64,000 bases of DNA from Flavobacteriaceae bacterium (GCA_013214065.1 JABSPK010000010.1:47917-111916), one strand, 5' to 3'. Counted from the first letter of the stretch, positions 8,687-19,034 are shown. Notes: generated from the letters alone by a model not told the origin. Program-made: numbers and translations.

Positions 8687-10162
8687 TTAGTACGCTTTGG
8701 CGAAAAGGACCCGATAAGGTGAGGGTTTTCCGGTCACCATGCAGGCTCCGGCTTCCTGGGCCGTATCGATGGGGATGCATCGTATCGTTGCCTTGGTCTC
8801 TTCCTTGATCTTGTCTTCGGTCTCCGTAGTTCCATCCCAGTGTGCCGCGAAAAATCCGCCTTTCGTTTCTAGCTGTGTTTTGAATTCCTCATAGCTATCG
8901 ACCTTGGTGATGTGGGCGTCACGATAGGTCAAGGCCTTGTCATGGATGTTTTGCTGGATGTCTTCCAAGAGTCCAGCTATGGTATCGATGATCTCATCGG
9001 CTGCTACGGTCTGTTTTTCCAAGGTATCGCGTCGGGCCACCTCGAAGGTTCCATTGGCCAGATCACGTTGCCCTACGGCCAATCGGACCGGTACGCCTTT
9101 CAATTCATACTCATTGAACTTAAAGCCCGGTTTGTGGGTATCGCGGTCGTCGTATTTGACCGATATGCCCAATTTACGGAGTTCGGCAACTAGGGGTTTG
9201 ACCCGTTCCGAAATCGCTTCGAGTTGCTCCATACCCTTATAGATAGGTACGATGACCACTTGAATCGGGGCCAGTTTCGGTGGCAGTACCAGACCGTTAT
9301 CATCGCTGTGGGTCATAATCAAGGCACCCATCAACCGGGTAGATACCCCCCATGATGTGGCCCATACATGTTCTTGCTGACCTGATTTGGTAGCGAATTT
9401 TACATCAAAGGCCTTAGCGAAATTCTGCCCTAAAAAGTGTGAGGTACCGGCCTGCAAGGCCTTCCCATCTTGCATCAAGGCTTCGATACAATACGTTTCG
9501 ACCGCCCCGGCGAAACGCTCACTTTCGGTTTTCGTACCCTTGATCACCGGAACCGCCATATGGTTTTCAACAAAATCAGCATAGAGGTGCATGATCATTT
9601 CGGCTTCTTCGATCGCTTCTTTTTCCGTCGCATGGGCCGTATGGCCTTCTTGCCATAAAAACTCCGCTGTTCTTAAAAAGAGGCGTGTCCGCATTTCCCA
9701 ACGCACCACATTGGCCCATTGGTTCAGTAGAAGGGGAAGGTCTCGATACGACTGGATCCATTTTCGATAGGTATCCCAAATGATGGTTTCCGACGTCGGC
9801 CGAACGATCAATTCTTCTTCCAGTTTTGCCGACTCATCGACCACGATACCGCTGCCATCTTCCGCGTTCTTCAAACGGTAATGGGTGACCACCGCACATT
9901 CTTTGGCAAAACCTTCAACATGGCTGGCCTCCTTACTCAAGTACGATTTGGGGATGAACAAAGGGAAATAGGCATTTTGGTGGCCGGTATCCTTGAACAT
10001 CTTATCGAGTCCTGCCTGCATCTTTTCCCAAATGGCAAAACCGTAAGGCTTGATGACCATACAGCCCCGTACCCCTGAGTTTTCGGCCAAGTCGGCCTTG
10101 ATCACCAACTCATTGTACCATTTGGAATAATCTTCGGCCCTACTTGTTAAATTTTTACCCAT
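8687..10162 (-). CDS. proS: Prolyl-tRNA synthetase (archaeal/eukaryotic-like type)
   Basis: A 491-residue class II synthetase that charges tRNA-Pro. The start [19 protein letters not shown], the motif 1/2 region ([30 protein letters not shown]) and the C-terminal zinc-like domain ending in AKAY identify the short form without the editing insert of E. coli ProS (572 residues). This type is usual in Bacteroidetes. The gene is divergent from the lipoprotein gene at 10258 and about 80 bases before the tRNA-Glu promoter, which reads in the same direction. Confidence 0.97.
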   Translation of the reverse strand: MGKNLTSRAEDYSKWYNELVIKADLAENSGVRGCMVIKPYGFAIWEKMQAGLDKMFKDTGHQNAYFPLFIPKSYLSKEASHVEGFAKECAVVTHYRLKNAEDGSGIVVDESAKLEEELIVRPTSETIIWDTYRKWIQSYRDLPLLLNQWANVVRWEMRTRLFLRTAEFLWQEGHTAHATEKEAIEEAEMIMHLYADFVENHMAVPVIKGTKTESERFAGAVETYCIEALMQDGKALQAGTSHFLGQNFAKAFDVKFATKSGQQEHVWATSWGVSTRLMGALIMTHSDDNGLVLPPKLAPIQVVIVPIYKGMEQLEAISERVKPLVAELRKLGISVKYDDRDTHKPGFKFNEYELKGVPVRLAVGQRDLANGTFEVARRDTLEKQTVAADEIIDTIAGLLEDIQQNIHDKALTYRDAHITKVDSYEEFKTQLETKGGFFAAHWDGTTETEDKIKEETKATIRCIPIDTAQEAGACMVTGKPSPYRVLFAKAY

Positions 10163-10257
10163 TAAATTCAGTTTGGCACAAAACTTGTGACTTGTTCGAC
10201 AAAATAGTGCGGTAAAACTAACTATTTTTTACATTGTCAAACAATAAATTTTAGAAG

Positions 10258-10794
10258 ATGAGCCTTACTTTACCCCGCCAAAAATTTCTCCCCTTTTCTT
10301 TCTTGGCCCTTATCGCGATCCTCATGGGTTCCTGTGGTTCTTACCAACAGGCTTCCTATTATGACGACGATGGTATCTATGCGAACGGAACACGGGAAGT
10401 GCGTGTTGAAAAAAGATCTGCCGAAGCCGTCAGGACACAACAGGTCGAAGACGATATCTATGGGGAATATTTTGGGCAAAAGGCACAAGAATACAGTGAC
10501 ATATTGGATTCTGAAATCTTCACCGATGTCGACGATTACTACGGAGGCGTCGAAAACGATAGCATCTTGGGCGAACAGACCGATTACTTCGCCGACAACA
10601 ATACCTATACCGGCAACCCGGGTTGGGGTGATAACCCGACCAGCGTCAGCATCAATGTCTACGGCAACGGAGGCTTTGGCTGGGGCGGCTGGGGTGGCTG
10701 GGGCTGGAACGATCCTTGGCTTTGGAATGGCTGGGGTTGGAACGGCTGGGGCTGGGGCGGCTACGGCTATGGCTGGGGTTATGCCGGAGGCTAA
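10258..10794 (+). CDS. Lipoprotein, N-terminal part of a gene split by an in-frame TAA
   Basis: A 178-residue product with a lipoprotein signal (LIAILMGSCGSYQQ; lipobox MGSC), an acidic middle (about 60-115), then a Trp/Gly-rich block at about 140-178 with GGWGGWGWNDPW. The TAA at 10792-10794 falls inside that block. The same frame then continues for 232 more codons without interruption, in matching composition, to a TAA at 11491. Similar flavobacterial proteins run from a signal through Gly/Trp/Tyr repeats into an Arg/Ser tail, so this is most likely the broken front half of one gene. One base change from a Tyr codon (TAC or TAT) to TAA explains it. A short lipoprotein may still be made. Confidence 0.75.
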   Translation: MSLTLPRQKFLPFSFLALIAILMGSCGSYQQASYYDDDGIYANGTREVRVEKRSAEAVRTQQVEDDIYGEYFGQKAQEYSDILDSEIFTDVDDYYGGVENDSILGEQTDYFADNNTYTGNPGWGDNPTSVSINVYGNGGFGWGGWGGWGWNDPWLWNGWGWNGWGWGGYGYGWGYAGG

Positions 10795-11493
10795 TGGGGC
10801 GGGGGCGGACGCTACGGTCGAGCAGGTTATGCCGGATACTACAACCGAAATGTTGGGTTCACCAGAGGGCGTAGAGGTTATGGTAGAAACGGAACGATCG
10901 CCAGCAATGCCTTACGCGGCCGATCGAACCTCAATGGGCGTACCGCAACGAATTCCAGGGTCAGATCACGGGCCAATAGCGGTCGATCGAATATTTCTAG
11001 GGGTACTACCTCACGCAGTGCACGAAGCTATCGAAGCAATTCGACGGCAAGACGTTCGGTCAGTGCCGATGCCATTGCCAGAAACCGCAATTACCGACAG
11101 AGTCGCAGCACACGTTCGATACCGAGATATAACGGAGCTTCGCGCAGCGGACGTTCTTACAACAGCGCGGCCGGAAGGAGTTCCTACAACAGGGGATCTG
11201 CAGCGAATCGAAGCTCGGGTTACCGCTCATCAGCAGGAAGAAGTACCCGCAGCTACCAATCTTCGGGTCGTACGGCGCCGCGAACCAGTTCGTATAGCCG
11301 CTCTCGCAGCAGCAATAGTTCACGAAGCTATCGAAGCGCACCGTCAAGAAGTTCACGAAGCAGTGGAAGCTTTAGAAGTTCAGGCAGTCGCTCGAGAAGC
11401 TCAGGCAGCTTCAGGAGTTCAGGCAGAAGCTCGGGGGGCCGATCTTCAGGAGCCCGCAGTGGCGGCCGCAGCAGCGGAGGAAGACGAAACTAA
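10795..11493 (+). pseudogene. Arg/Ser-rich C-terminal part of the split lipoprotein gene
   Basis: This stretch is in the same frame as the gene at 10258 and has no start codon of its own near its beginning. It codes for WGGGGRYGRAGYAGYYNRN, then about 200 residues dominated by Arg, Ser, Gly and Tyr, with repeats such as SRSYRS, RSSGSFRSSG and GRSSGG, ending GGRRN. Gly/Tyr-rich DNA on both sides of the stop matches in composition. Translation would need read-through or a sequence error at 10792-10794. A second frame (+2) is also open across most of this region, but its Glu/Ala-rich product is a by-product of the AGN/CGN/TCN codon repeats. Confidence 0.7.
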
Positions 11494-11526
11494 ATCCAAA
11501 TTAATTTACCGAATAAATTCTTGAAA

Positions 11527-13026
11527 ATGAAAAAAGTATTTGCTTTCATCATAGGCTTGTCATGTCTGGGCCTAAACGCCCAAAACATCAACGATGTGCT
11601 TCGATACAGTACGGAAGATCTACAAGGAACGGCAAGGTTCCAAGCCATGGGCGGGGCTTTTGGCGCTCTTGGGGGCGATCTGTCGGCCATCAATGTGAAC
11701 CCAGCGGGTTCAGCGGTATTCAATTACAGCCAATTCACGGTTACGGGTTCGAACTACAATCGGAACAACGAGGCCTTGTATGGGAGCAGTACCCGAAACG
11801 CTGATCGGAATTCGTTGGAGTTGAACCAAGCCGGAGGGGTTTTCGTTTTCAAATCGAACAATTCGCCTTGGAAAAAAATCGCCCTGGCCATCAATTATGA
11901 CCTGGCCGAGAACTTCGACAATGAATTCGTTGCATCAGGGAATTCGACCCAAGGGATCGACAATTACTTTTTGAATTTTGCCCAAGGGGTTCCCTTTGGC
12001 AATCTGTTGATCGGGCAAAATGAGTTTTTGGAAGAAGCCTATTTGCGGATCGGTGCCCAACAGGGGTTTGCCGACCAACAAGCCTTCTTGGGCTATTTCG
12101 GTGGGGTTATCGATCCGGTGACCAATGACGACACCAATACCGATTACATTAGCAATGCCCAATATACGAGTGTCGATCAAACCTATATCCAGAGTACTAG
12201 TGGCTACAACAGCAAATTCACCATGAATTTCTCCGGCCAGTACCAAGAGAATCTGTATATCGGAGCGTCTTTGAACTTCCACTCGGTCTTTTACGATCGC
12301 GTGACCCTGTTTGAAGAGCGTGGCTACGACCCATCCTCTGAAATACAGTTCACCACTTTCGACAACTTCTTGCATACCGAAGGAAACGGTTTTTCGTTCA
12401 ACCTCGGTGCCATTGCCAAAGTGAACGACAACCTGCGTGTCGGAGCGAGTTATCAGTCCCCTACCTGGTATGAATTGACCGACGATACCTCACAACGGAT
12501 CAATACCGATTTGGCCGATGATGATATCGGGTTCCTAGACTTCAAAATTGTGAACCTTTTCGATGAATATCGCATCAAGACCCCTTCGAAATTGACGGGC
12601 AGCGTGGCCGTGATTTTCGGCAAAGAAGGCTTGCTAAGCTTTGATTATGGCTACCAAGATATGTCGCAAGCCGAATTGCGCCCTGCTACCGACCCCAGTT
12701 TCACCTTAGAGAACCAAACTATCGCCGACCAGTTGGGAGCGGTAAACAGCTACCGTGTCGGTGGGGAATACCGCTTCGATCGGGTAAGCTTACGCGCTGG
12801 ATACCGTTATGAGGAGAGTCCGTTCGAAGATGGGGGTACCATCGGTGATCTTGAAGGTTATTCAGGAGGTATCGGTTTCGATTTCGGTGGCAGCCGTCTG
12901 GATTTGGCGGTAAACCGCACCGAACAGGATGTCAACGAATTGCTGTTCGATTCGGGAGTCACGAATTCGGCACAACTCAACCGCATCAATACCAATGTGA
13001 GTTTAAGCTACACCTTGAAATTCTGA
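11527..13026 (+). CDS. Outer membrane protein of the OmpP1/FadL/TodX transporter type
   Basis: A 499-residue beta-barrel protein: signal MKKVFAFIIGLSCLGLNA, cut before QNINDVLRYS. The front segment TARFQAMGGAFGALGGDLSAINVNPAG is the N-terminal hatch motif of the FadL/OmpP1 family (here quoted as AMGGAFGALGGDLSAI and NPAG). The body consists of alternating strands and ends in SLSYTLKF, with the terminal Phe typical of barrels. FadL relatives take up hydrophobic compounds; the substrate here is unknown. The ATG at 11527 starts the signal; a TTG two codons earlier is unlikely. A terminator follows. Confidence 0.9.
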   Translation: MKKVFAFIIGLSCLGLNAQNINDVLRYSTEDLQGTARFQAMGGAFGALGGDLSAINVNPAGSAVFNYSQFTVTGSNYNRNNEALYGSSTRNADRNSLELNQAGGVFVFKSNNSPWKKIALAINYDLAENFDNEFVASGNSTQGIDNYFLNFAQGVPFGNLLIGQNEFLEEAYLRIGAQQGFADQQAFLGYFGGVIDPVTNDDTNTDYISNAQYTSVDQTYIQSTSGYNSKFTMNFSGQYQENLYIGASLNFHSVFYDRVTLFEERGYDPSSEIQFTTFDNFLHTEGNGFSFNLGAIAKVNDNLRVGASYQSPTWYELTDDTSQRINTDLADDDIGFLDFKIVNLFDEYRIKTPSKLTGSVAVIFGKEGLLSFDYGYQDMSQAELRPATDPSFTLENQTIADQLGAVNSYRVGGEYRFDRVSLRAGYRYEESPFEDGGTIGDLEGYSGGIGFDFGGSRLDLAVNRTEQDVNELLFDSGVTNSAQLNRINTNVSLSYTLKF

Positions 13027-13050
13027 AATAGGTAGAAAAGAAAAAGAAGT

Positions 13051-13074
13051 CCGGCTAATCGCCGGTTTTTTTTT
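13051..13074. terminator. Terminator between the porin and T9SS cargo genes
   Basis: CCGGC-TAATC-GCCGG followed by nine T on the plus strand. The minus-strand side continues ACTTCTTTTTCTTTT, so it can also stop the convergent gene, whose stop codon overlaps the T run. Confidence 0.8.
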
Positions 13075-14509
13075 AGCGTACCAAGGAGAAATGCCGTCGT
13101 ACTTGTCGGGCCACGACCACCCCACTTTCATCACGGGAATAGTCCAATCGGAACCAATAATCGGACGAAGGCAGGTCTTGGCCATTGAAAGTTCCGTCCC
13201 AACCTATGGCGGTTTCATCCAACTGCTTTAGCAACTTTCCGAAACGATCGAAGATGAAAACGGCAGGGTCGGTCAATTGATCGATACCCAAAACATTCCA
13301 GTTGTCGTGGATCCCATCGCCGTTCGGGGTAAAAAACTTAGGAAATCCGACAACGACGAACTCAATGGGCTCGGTAGTACCGCATCCGTTCTTGTCATTG
13401 ATGATAACGGTATTGGTTCCTGGAGGTACATCCAAGAACACGGGATCGTCTTGAAACTCGCCTCCATTAATCGCATATTCATAATCCCCATCGCCCAAAG
13501 CGACGATCTCGATATTATAGGGATCCGTTTGGTCACTATTCAACAAATCATCGATGATACGAACTTCGTCAAGTTCAGGGACCCCAAAGAAGGTGATTAA
13601 AATATCATCAGTGATGATCTGGTTGAAACTCGTTTCAATCGAAACAAAGTACCTTCCTGAATTTGGACTGGTCACGGTAAACTCGGTTTCATTCGGACCA
13701 GATGCCAGTACCTCATCGATGGTTCCATCATCATCACGATCCAAGGTCCAAGTAACATTGACAATATCGGGTCCGGCTGGCGAATTCAATGCACTCAACA
13801 CAATATCGGGATCGCCTTCGCACGCAATAATATCCAATCCCAAAAACTCGTCACGAAGGGTACAATCCAAGGCCGTATTTTGGTCGGCATCGACTGAATT
13901 CCCCGTAAAATTCAACATATAAGGTTCAGGATTGCCATCAAAATTCGTATTGAAATTATTGATCAACAGAAAATAGATCTCACCTGCGACCACATCGATA
14001 TATTCATCATAGGTATTTTGGCTTCCGGTAACGTTAGGTGCCCCCACCTGGCCATTCTCAGGGTTGACCCCTATACCTGTAAAGTCGGTATCATTGACCT
14101 CGTAGTTACAGCGGATGGGCTGGGCGGTACCGTTACTGATCGACGCGCAATCGGAATCGGGTCCGTACAAAGCAAAATCCCACTCAGCCGTTATTGGTCC
14201 GCCAGCAGTGGCCGCTAGGGCCTGGATATCAAAACCTATTTGACCATCGGTTCCTGCACGGAACACAAACCAGGAGGTGTTGTTCTCAACATTGGCCGAA
14301 GAGACACTTCCTTTTTCCAAACATCCGGTCTGACGGATCACATCGGGATCGAAATCATCGATATCCCCATTGCCGTCGGCGAATGCCATAATCGGGGCAT
14401 CGGCACAAACCGGTATGGCGGTCCTACAGTCAGGTGAATTGGAATTTTGGGCGTTTGTAGCAAAGTAGGTGAAGAACAAACAACAGAAAGCGCAAAATAG
14501 TGTTCGCAT
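13073..14509 (-). CDS. T9SS type B sorting domain protein (secreted)
   Basis: A 478-residue exported protein: signal MRTLFCAFCCLFFTYFATNA, an N-terminal domain beginning DCRTAIPVCADAP with WDFALYGPD and IRCNYEVND at about 110-155, a middle of Ig-like strands, and the C-terminal gliding-motility type domain (FFTPNGDGIHDNWNV, IFDRFGKLLKQL, GWDGTFNGQDLPSSDYWF). The last domain is the type B signal for the type IX secretion system, so the protein is probably delivered to the surface or medium. It is a paralogue of its upstream neighbour (14624-16426), which lies 114 bases away. Ligand and function of the N-terminal domain are unknown. Confidence 0.93.
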   Translation of the reverse strand: MRTLFCAFCCLFFTYFATNAQNSNSPDCRTAIPVCADAPIMAFADGNGDIDDFDPDVIRQTGCLEKGSVSSANVENNTSWFVFRAGTDGQIGFDIQALAATAGGPITAEWDFALYGPDSDCASISNGTAQPIRCNYEVNDTDFTGIGVNPENGQVGAPNVTGSQNTYDEYIDVVAGEIYFLLINNFNTNFDGNPEPYMLNFTGNSVDADQNTALDCTLRDEFLGLDIIACEGDPDIVLSALNSPAGPDIVNVTWTLDRDDDGTIDEVLASGPNETEFTVTSPNSGRYFVSIETSFNQIITDDILITFFGVPELDEVRIIDDLLNSDQTDPYNIEIVALGDGDYEYAINGGEFQDDPVFLDVPPGTNTVIINDKNGCGTTEPIEFVVVGFPKFFTPNGDGIHDNWNVLGIDQLTDPAVFIFDRFGKLLKQLDETAIGWDGTFNGQDLPSSDYWFRLDYSRDESGVVVARQVRRHFSLVR

Positions 14510-14623
14510 GGTTATTGGGGCAATTGTCTTTGTTATAACACCTATAACTTTTGAAACCCTACCTTTATTATACGTTTATCGGAAAAATATGCCCATTAAT
14601 CGATAAAATGCACACCAGACTCT

Positions 14624-16426
14624 TTAGCGTCGCAATGAGAAATGGTTTTGAAGGTATTTGGCGTAAGTCCGGTTTCCGTCAATGTTAATGTATGAAATCT
14701 TGAACCAATAATCGGTTGCCGGTAAGGGCTGTCCGTTCATGGTGCCGTCCCAACCGCTAGTGAATTCGGTGAGTTGGGTAATCAGTTGGCCATACCGATC
14801 GTAAATGGTCACCACCGCATCTTGCAGGTACGAGAGCCCCTCGATATGCCAATTTTCGTTCATTACATCCCCATTGGGGGAAAAATGGTTTAGAAAACCG
14901 ACAACGACGATCTCATCGGTCACTTCCCCGCAACCAAAGGTGTCACGCACCGTAACCTGATGGGTGCCGGGCAATACCCCTTCAAACGTATTGTCCGATT
15001 GAAAAGCACCTTCATCAAGACGGTATTCGAAATCGCCTTCTTGGTCGGTCTCAATCGTAACCGTATTGTTCGATTGCAGGTCGTTGACCCTGACCCTTGC
15101 GATGGCCGGGGTCAAGGAATAGGAGACCTCCACGGTGCGTTGACTACTGCATTGGATCCCATGGGCACTGTGCGATACCGTTAGGGTGTAACTCCCTGCC
15201 TCATCAACGGCAATCGAAGGAGTGGTCTCACCGGAATCCCATGCATACGTATATGTCGGATCTTGCTGTTGTGGGCCGATAACCGCCGAACTGCCATCAT
15301 CACAAATGCTGATGGCGGTCTCAAAGTCCATTACTGGACTTGAAACCGTTAGGATCTCAAATTGTTCTCCGGCATCATAGCAATCCGGATTGGCCATCGA
15401 TGTCGTACGTACAAAAATCGTTTGGGAACCCGATGACAACGGAAAATCCTTGTCGACCGGTAGCAATCCGTTCTGGGCATCGGCCAAGGTCAAATGGTAA
15501 CTCACCATAAAGTCGTCATCACTTTGTGCACCTAAAGCCTCAACATCCTTGGCGGAAAGGTCGAAAGTAGCATTCAGTTCATAGCAATTGGTGACATCGC
15601 CGATCGGGTTGGTTATCGGTGATGGGGTAAAGGATACCTGAACGTCGCTGATCAAGGTCGTTCCCATGGGCAAGCTCACTTGTACCCGGTACACCGCCTC
15701 CGAAGTCACATCGGCAGTGGCTTGTGTAACCGAAGGAAGTGGCTCGAATCCGTTTCCGGTATTCGCAAACCAAGCATATCCCAAGGCATCTTCGGTAGTA
15801 GCATCGAGTGTCACGGAATCGCCGTCACAAGCGGCGATCGGTGGCCCAAGGAGGTTATCGATTATCGAGCAATCCAAGGCGTCGTAGGGGTTGGTCACGA
15901 AAATCTGACCTGAGAATTGAATCGAAAACCCTGAATTGATGTTACTGAAATTGTTGATGAGCAAATAGTAATCCTGCCCCGGTTCGACCATTAGCCATTC
16001 TTCGTACTGGACCGAATTGGCCCCAGTCGGGTCTTCACCGACCCCGATATAGGAATTTCTATCGCGGTTATCAAAGAAATTACAACGTACCGGTTCACCA
16101 AGGTCATCGCAATCGTCGGACAAGTACAGGGCGAAATCCCAGTCTTCATTGTCTTGATGTTCGATATTGAATCCCAATTGACCGGAGGCACCGGTCCTAA
16201 ATCGGTACCAGGCCGAATTCGATTCGATCGCACCCGTGGCCGTCTGCTCCAAACATCCCGAAGAAAACGCACCATCAAAATCATCGACCCCGTAGCCATC
16301 AGTACCGGCGTTGACGGGGGTATTGTCACAGATCGGGATGGCCGAAACGCAATCGGGTGATACCTGTGCCATGGCGAAGGTGCCGACAAAGGCCGCAACG
16401 AAAACAACGAAAACGGTTCTGCGCAT
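14624..16426 (-). CDS. T9SS type B sorting domain protein (secreted), paralogue
   Basis: A 600-residue paralogue of the protein at 13073-14509. Signal MRRTVFVVFVAAFVGTFAMA, N-terminal domain DCVSAIPICDNTP with WDFALYLSDDCDD and VRCNFF, then two or three Ig-like/PKD-like modules (AYTWDSG-like YAWDSGETTPS at about 400), and the type B sorting domain (HFSPNGDVMNENWHI, IYDRYGQL, GWDGTMNGQPLPATDYWF). It is about 120 residues longer than the neighbour through an extra middle module. Both probably use the T9SS; the tandem order suggests local duplication. Confidence 0.93.
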   Translation of the reverse strand: MRRTVFVVFVAAFVGTFAMAQVSPDCVSAIPICDNTPVNAGTDGYGVDDFDGAFSSGCLEQTATGAIESNSAWYRFRTGASGQLGFNIEHQDNEDWDFALYLSDDCDDLGEPVRCNFFDNRDRNSYIGVGEDPTGANSVQYEEWLMVEPGQDYYLLINNFSNINSGFSIQFSGQIFVTNPYDALDCSIIDNLLGPPIAACDGDSVTLDATTEDALGYAWFANTGNGFEPLPSVTQATADVTSEAVYRVQVSLPMGTTLISDVQVSFTPSPITNPIGDVTNCYELNATFDLSAKDVEALGAQSDDDFMVSYHLTLADAQNGLLPVDKDFPLSSGSQTIFVRTTSMANPDCYDAGEQFEILTVSSPVMDFETAISICDDGSSAVIGPQQQDPTYTYAWDSGETTPSIAVDEAGSYTLTVSHSAHGIQCSSQRTVEVSYSLTPAIARVRVNDLQSNNTVTIETDQEGDFEYRLDEGAFQSDNTFEGVLPGTHQVTVRDTFGCGEVTDEIVVVGFLNHFSPNGDVMNENWHIEGLSYLQDAVVTIYDRYGQLITQLTEFTSGWDGTMNGQPLPATDYWFKISYINIDGNRTYAKYLQNHFSLRR

Positions 16427-16531
16427 AAGTGACTATGGATTTGTAACTTATAAAATTAGGTGGATGCCCTACTTAACAATAATTTATGTTGTCAAAGCCC
16501 CCAATTCAGATGTTAATAAGGCCATATTGTA

Positions 16532-16539
16532 TATCTTTG
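16532..16539 (+). promoter_or_regulatory. -7 box (TATCTTTG) for folE
   Basis: TATCTTTG matches the Bacteroidetes -7 consensus and lies 20 bases before the folE start at 16560. No clear TTG at -33. Confidence 0.65.
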
Positions 16540-16559
16540 TGCCCTTATTCAAGCGACCC

Positions 16560-17240
16560 ATGAAATTCGAAGAAACATTGGAAGAACAGTACGACGAGCG
16601 GGAAAACGACCATATTGGATCCTCATCCGACACGCCTTTGCGCAAAGATGCTTTTGTATTGGACGACAATGAAAAAATCGCCAGAATACAAAACAGTGTC
16701 CGAGAGATCATGCTCACCTTAGGGCTGGATTTGGACGACGATAGTTTGATGGGGACCCCGAAACGGGTCGCCAAAATGTTCGTGAAAGAGATTTTCGGGG
16801 GATTGCATCCCAATCGCCGACCCAAAGCCTCGACCTTCGAGAATAAGTACAAATACGGCGAAATGTTGGTCGAAAAGAACATCACCCTGTATTCAACCTG
16901 TGAACACCATTTATTACCCATTGTAGGAAGGGCCCATGTGGCCTATATCTCGAACGGTACCGTAGTCGGCCTATCGAAAATGAACCGGATCGTCGATTAC
17001 TACGCCAAAAGACCGCAAGTACAGGAACGATTGAACATCCAGATCGTCAAAGAGCTCCAAGCGGTTTTAGGCACCGAAGATGTCGCCTGCGTTATCGATG
17101 CGAAACACCTATGTGTCAATTCACGAGGGATTCGTGATATCGAAAGCAGTACCGTAACCGCCGAATATGGTGGTAAATTCAAGGAGGAAGCGGTACGAAG
17201 GGAATTTTTGGAATACATCAATCTCGATACTGAATTTTAA
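16560..17240 (+). CDS. folE: GTP cyclohydrolase I
   Basis: This enzyme turns GTP into dihydroneopterin triphosphate, the first step to tetrahydrofolate and related pterins. The product has 226 residues. Zinc and active-site motifs are present: [17 protein letters not shown] from residue 114, and [15 protein letters not shown] near residue 180-195. The ATG at 16560 is chosen since the frame upstream is non-coding and holds the -7 box. The N-terminal 40 residues are acidic and variable, as is common. The stop overlaps the cysS start (TAATG), so folE and cysS are translationally coupled. Confidence 0.97.
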   Translation: MKFEETLEEQYDERENDHIGSSSDTPLRKDAFVLDDNEKIARIQNSVREIMLTLGLDLDDDSLMGTPKRVAKMFVKEIFGGLHPNRRPKASTFENKYKYGEMLVEKNITLYSTCEHHLLPIVGRAHVAYISNGTVVGLSKMNRIVDYYAKRPQVQERLNIQIVKELQAVLGTEDVACVIDAKHLCVNSRGIRDIESSTVTAEYGGKFKEEAVRREFLEYINLDTEF

Positions 17241-18721
17241 TGCACTTGTTCACCAACAACGTTTTAAAGGTTTCCAACTCACTTAGCGGAAAAAAAGAAG
17301 TTTTCAAACCCATAGAAGAGGGCTATGTCGGCATGTATGTCTGTGGGCCAACGGTCTATAGCAACGTACACCTCGGAAACTGCCGCACCTTTATGTCGTT
17401 CGATATGATCTTTAGGTATTTGAAGCATTTGGGCTATAAGGTGCGTTATGTCCGAAATATTACCGATGCCGGGCATTTGGAAAACGATGCTGATGATGGG
17501 GAGGATAAAATTGCCAAAAAAGCGAAATTAGAGCAAATCGAGCCCATGGAGGTCGTGCAACGTTATACGGTCGATTTTCATGAGACCATCAAAAAGCTCA
17601 ACCTTTTGCCTCCCAGTATCGAACCTACCGCTACCGGTCACATCATCGAACAAATCGAAATCATCAAGGAAATCCTGGATAAAGACTATGCCTACGAAAT
17701 CAATGGGTCGGTGTATTTCGACGTGGTCAAATTCAACGCGTCAAACGATTACGGCAAACTAAGCGGCAGGAAACTTGAAGACATGATCGCCAATACGCGA
17801 GAACTGGCCGCACAAGACGAAAAGAAGAATCCCCAAGATTTTGCCCTTTGGAAAAAAGCGGAGCCACAACATATTATGCGCTGGCCTTCGCCTTGGGGTG
17901 ACGGTTTTCCTGGATGGCATCTCGAATGTACGGCTATGAGTACTAAATACCTTGGTGAGAATTTCGACATCCACGGCGGGGGCATGGATTTGAAGTTTCC
18001 CCATCACGAATGCGAAATCGCACAAGCCGAGGCTTGCAATGGCAAGACCCCGGTGAATTATTGGCTGCATGCGAATATGCTGACCCTGAACGGAAAAAAG
18101 ATGTCGAAGTCGACCGACAATAACATCTATCCATCCGAAATATTCAGTGGTGATAATACCATACTCAGCAAGGCATTTACACCTGCCGTTGTCCGCTTTT
18201 TCATGATGCAGGCCCACTACACCAGCATTCTCGATTTGAGTAACGATGCGTTGTTGGCCTCTGAAAAAGGGTACCATCGTCTTATGGAAGGCATCAAGGC
18301 CCTTGATGGCTTGAAAACAGGTTCGGCCGGCGATTTTGACGTCGCCGCTTGGAAAGCCAAATGCTATGAGGCCATGAACGATGATTTCAATACCCCGATA
18401 TTGATTGCCCAATTGTTCGATGCTGTCAAACGAATCAACTTGATCAAAGAAGGAAAAGAATCGATCAGCGCGGATGACCTATTGGTATTGCAACAGGCCA
18501 TGCAGGCCTTTGTAGTAGACGTACTAGGGCTTGAAGACCAGCAAGAAGCCACCTCTGATTCAAGTGTTTTGGACGGCGTGGTACAATTGCTCATCGATCT
18601 TCGCGAAAATGCCAGGGCCGATAAGGACTTTGCCACTTCTGATAAAATTAGGGATGAATTGAACGCTTTGGGCGTACAACTTAAAGATGGAAAAGAAGGG
18701 ACCTCGTACAGCATCAACTAA
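17240..18721 (+). CDS. cysS: Cysteinyl-tRNA synthetase
   Basis: A 493-residue class I synthetase that charges tRNA-Cys. CGPTVY (Cys 35 is a zinc ligand), HLGN at 44-47 as the HIGH motif, and KKMSKS near 288 are all present; the C-terminal helical domain ends with [17 protein letters not shown], a hallmark of CysRS. It shares one base with the folE stop and overlaps the next gene, yidD, by 35 bases. Confidence 0.98.
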   Translation: MHLFTNNVLKVSNSLSGKKEVFKPIEEGYVGMYVCGPTVYSNVHLGNCRTFMSFDMIFRYLKHLGYKVRYVRNITDAGHLENDADDGEDKIAKKAKLEQIEPMEVVQRYTVDFHETIKKLNLLPPSIEPTATGHIIEQIEIIKEILDKDYAYEINGSVYFDVVKFNASNDYGKLSGRKLEDMIANTRELAAQDEKKNPQDFALWKKAEPQHIMRWPSPWGDGFPGWHLECTAMSTKYLGENFDIHGGGMDLKFPHHECEIAQAEACNGKTPVNYWLHANMLTLNGKKMSKSTDNNIYPSEIFSGDNTILSKAFTPAVVRFFMMQAHYTSILDLSNDALLASEKGYHRLMEGIKALDGLKTGSAGDFDVAAWKAKCYEAMNDDFNTPILIAQLFDAVKRINLIKEGKESISADDLLVLQQAMQAFVVDVLGLEDQQEATSDSSVLDGVVQLLIDLRENARADKDFATSDKIRDELNALGVQLKDGKEGTSYSIN

Positions 18722-18944
18722 ATGGAGGCAATGGGTCATTGCCCCCTTCATATTTTTGGTCAAAGCCTACCAATACCTTATTTCGCCCTACACCCCGGCT
18801 ACCTGCCGCTACTCCCCTACCTGTTCGACCTATACCATCCAAGCCTTGCGCAAGCATGGACTTTTCAAAGGGGGTTGGTTGGCCATCAAACGTATTTCAA
18901 GCTGTCATCCATGGGGGGGCAAGGGGTATGACCCTGTTCCTTGA
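18687..18944 (+). CDS. yidD: Membrane protein insertion efficiency factor YidD
   Basis: An 85-residue protein with the YidD core: [54 protein letters not shown]. The three Cys and the amphipathic N-terminus fit. YidD helps YidC insert inner-membrane proteins. The ATG at 18687 lies inside cysS, giving a 35-base overlap; no later ATG exists before the core, so the overlap is probably real. Gene order cysS-yidD-lgt puts membrane insertion next to lipoprotein maturation. Confidence 0.95.
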   Translation: MEKKGPRTASTKWRQWVIAPFIFLVKAYQYLISPYTPATCRYSPTCSTYTIQALRKHGLFKGGWLAIKRISSCHPWGGKGYDPVP

Positions 18945-19026
18945 ACCCTGGATTACCGCCTTTTCAATGACCCGGGTACGACCAAAATCTACTTACAAAA
19001 TGCCAAGGGTTCTTACTTCTATTATT

Positions 19027-19034
19027 TATCTTTG
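19027..19034 (+). promoter_or_regulatory. -7 box (TATCTTTG) for lgt
   Basis: TATCTTTG lies 15 bases before the ATG at 19050. It contains the TTG at 19032 that could otherwise be taken for the lgt start, so it argues for the ATG and for a very short leader. Confidence 0.7.

Noticed and set aside
16311..16559. 83-codon N-terminal extension of folE
   Set aside because: Overlaps the divergent T9SS gene start and the -7 box at 16532; folE proteins start at MKFEE-like positions.
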